Source: an uncultured Collinsella sp.
Lineage (GTDB): Bacteria; Actinomycetota; Coriobacteriia; Coriobacteriales; Coriobacteriaceae
DNA: 6,827 bases
NCBI GenBank assembly: GCA_902496945.1
Contig: CABVDE010000061.1
Span: 1 to 6,827, forward strand
Direction: 5' to 3'
The notes below the pieces were generated by a model that saw only the letters and a list, made by a program, of their open reading frames with translations, was not told the DNA's origin and did no database searches. Position numbers and translations under genes: made by a program. This document shows positions 5,364-6,827 of the stretch, one piece after another. How positions within the stretch are numbered: position 1 is the first letter of the stretch; each line of letters opens with the position of its first letter.

Positions 5364-6743
5364 ATGAACACCGAGGAAATCGCGCGCATCGTTGCCGATC
5401 AGCGCGCCTACTTTAATACGCACGCCACGTTTGATGTCGATGCTCGCTGCCGCGCACTCGTGCGTCTGCGCGATGCGGTCCGGGCGCACGAGGACGACAT
5501 CGCCCATGCGCTCAAGACCGATTTGGGCAAGTCGCATGACGAGGCCTATATGTGCGAGATCGGCACATCGCTTTCCGAGATTCGTCATCAGATTGCGCAT
5601 GTGGCTCGATGGAGCCGCCCGCGCCTGCGTCCGTGCGACCTTGCCAATGCTATTAGCGTATGCAAGACGCAAGCCGTGCCCTATGGCGTCACGCTGATCA
5701 TGGCGCCTTGGAACTACCCGTTTTTGCTGACGCTGGAACCGCTTGCCGGCGCTCTTGCCGCGGGCAATACCGTTGTTATCAAGCCGAGTGCCTATGCGCC
5801 GGCGTCGAGCGCCGTGCTCAAGCAGATTTGCGAGGAAGCATTTGATCCGCGCCTGGTGACGGTTGTCGAGGGCGGACGTGCCGAGAACGAGGCGCTGCTC
5901 GATGAGTGCTGGGACAAGATTTTCTTTACCGGGAGCGTTCCGGTCGGCAAACTCGTCATGGAGCGAGCGAGCAAAAACCTTACGCCCGTGACGCTTGAGC
6001 TGGGCGGCAAGAGCCCCTGCATCGTGGATGCGACGGCAAACCTGAAGGTGACGGCGCGGCGTATCGCCTTTGGTAAGTGGCTCAACGTGGGGCAGACCTG
6101 CGTGGCGCCCGATTACCTGTTGGTCGATGCGCGCGTGCACGACGAGCTGCTGGGCCTCATTAAGGAGGAGGTCCGCCGCATGTTTGGCGAGCATCCGCTC
6201 GACAACGAGGACTACGGCCATATTGTCAACGCCAAGCATTTCGCGCGCGTACGCGGGCTGATCGACCCCGACAAGGTTGTGCTGGGAGGCACGGCGCGCG
6301 AGTCGTCGCTCAAGATTGAGCCGACGATCCTAGACGGCGTGGCGCCCGAGGACGCCGTAATGCAGGAGGAGATCTTCGGCCCCATCTTGCCGGTGCTGAC
6401 GTTTGAGAGCCTTGATGAGGCTGAGACGTTTATTACGGATCGTCCAACGCCGCTGGCTCTGTATATCTTTAGCCAGGACCGTGCGGTACAGCAGCGTTTT
6501 GTGCGTTACGTGCCCTTTGGTGGCGGCTGCGTCAACGACACCATCATGTACTTGGCTACGAGCCACATGGGCTTTGGCGGCATGGGCGCGAGCGGCATGG
6601 GGCAGTACCATGGCCGCGCAAGCTTCGATACGTTTAGCCACAAGAAGAGCATCGTGAACAAGGTCACGTGGTTGGACGTGCCGTTCCGCTACGCCCCTTA
6701 TGCAAACTGGAAGCACAAATTCGTGCGCATGTTTGTACATTAG
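5364..6743 (+). CDS. NAD(P)-dependent aldehyde dehydrogenase, class 3-like
   Basis: It oxidises an aldehyde to a carboxylate with NAD(P)+; the substrate is unknown. The 459 residues match the shorter class 3 or YwdH-type enzymes. Visible landmarks are APWNYPF with the oxyanion Asn117, the cofactor Lys140 in VIKPS, FTGS (188-191), the general base Glu212 in LELGGKSP, the nucleophile Cys246 in NVGQTCVAPD, and EEIFGP with Glu336. Having both Glu212 and Cys246 suggests the hydrolytic reaction rather than CoA acylation. The C terminus ends in a basic-aromatic tail (WKHKFVRMFVH), which resembles that of class 3 enzymes and might touch membrane. The AGGAGG site (5354-5359) overlaps the alcohol dehydrogenase stop codon and is only four bases from the ATG, so translation is probably coupled. 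Confidence 0.95.
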   Translation: MNTEEIARIVADQRAYFNTHATFDVDARCRALVRLRDAVRAHEDDIAHALKTDLGKSHDEAYMCEIGTSLSEIRHQIAHVARWSRPRLRPCDLANAISVCKTQAVPYGVTLIMAPWNYPFLLTLEPLAGALAAGNTVVIKPSAYAPASSAVLKQICEEAFDPRLVTVVEGGRAENEALLDECWDKIFFTGSVPVGKLVMERASKNLTPVTLELGGKSPCIVDATANLKVTARRIAFGKWLNVGQTCVAPDYLLVDARVHDELLGLIKEEVRRMFGEHPLDNEDYGHIVNAKHFARVRGLIDPDKVVLGGTARESSLKIEPTILDGVAPEDAVMQEEIFGPILPVLTFESLDEAETFITDRPTPLALYIFSQDRAVQQRFVRYVPFGGGCVNDTIMYLATSHMGFGGMGASGMGQYHGRASFDTFSHKKSIVNKVTWLDVPFRYAPYANWKHKFVRMFVH

Positions 6744-6758
6744 AATTAGATGACATAG

Positions 6759-6814
6759 GGGCAAATAAAATGCCCATTACAGTCTGAAATAGGCCATCGA
6801 TAAATTTCGATGGC
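6759..6814 (+). terminator. Two small hairpins after the aldehyde dehydrogenase gene, weak terminator candidates
   Basis: GGGCA-(7-base A-rich loop)-TGCCC at 6759-6775 and the perfect eight-pair stem GCCATCGA-TAAATT-TCGATGGC at 6793-6814 follow the stop codon. Neither has a T-tract after it, so neither is a standard intrinsic terminator; they may protect the mRNA 3' end or help Rho-dependent termination. No gene start is visible in the last 84 bases. Confidence 0.35.
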
Positions 6815-6827
6815 GAGCATTCGGCGC

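Noticed and set aside
5352..6239. Minus-strand open frame (295 codons) opposite the aldehyde dehydrogenase
   Set aside because: It is an antisense shadow of a gene with an intact catalytic set; no family motif is visible in it.

Overview
This is ordinary chromosomal DNA of a GC-rich anaerobic bacterium. The mix of genes fits a Coriobacteriia gut anaerobe such as Collinsella: a PdxR/PdxST vitamin B6 locus, a rubrerythrin with its domains in reversed order, and a fermentative iron-type alcohol dehydrogenase paired with an aldehyde dehydrogenase. The taxon is inferred from gene content and codon style and is not proven. I see no transposase, integrase, CRISPR array, tRNA or rRNA gene.

Layout. 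Positions 1-118 may hold the tail of a + strand gene. A long, nearly perfect hairpin (103-180) follows and separates it from the convergent pdxST operon on the minus strand (pdxT 184-771, pdxS 792-1682). Divergent from pdxS is pdxR (1828-3243), a MocR-family regulator. The 145-base gap between them carries two direct AAGGTCAG repeats, one of them on a plausible pdxS -35 element. A GC-rich terminator (3250-3281) lies between the convergent ends of pdxR and the rubrerythrin gene (3316-3876, minus). The 258-base region 3877-4134 lies between the divergent rubrerythrin and alcohol dehydrogenase genes and is rich in inverted repeats. These include two Rex-like palindromes that bracket a possible promoter. 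An iron-containing alcohol dehydrogenase (4135-5355) and an aldehyde dehydrogenase (5364-6743) follow as a tight two-gene operon. The last 84 bases hold two small hairpins.

How the genes work together. PdxS and PdxT form the PLP synthase, which makes pyridoxal 5'-phosphate from a pentose phosphate, a triose phosphate and glutamine. PdxR very probably senses PLP and controls pdxST. The rubrerythrin detoxifies peroxide using reducing power from the cell. The two dehydrogenases interconvert alcohol, aldehyde and carboxylate with a nicotinamide cofactor, and Rex-like sites upstream would fit control by NADH/NAD+.

The most interesting signals are non-coding: the hairpin after pdxT, the paired Rex-like sites, the pdxR/pdxS direct repeats and the folded leader of the rubrerythrin mRNA. 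I found no evidence for a new multi-gene system.
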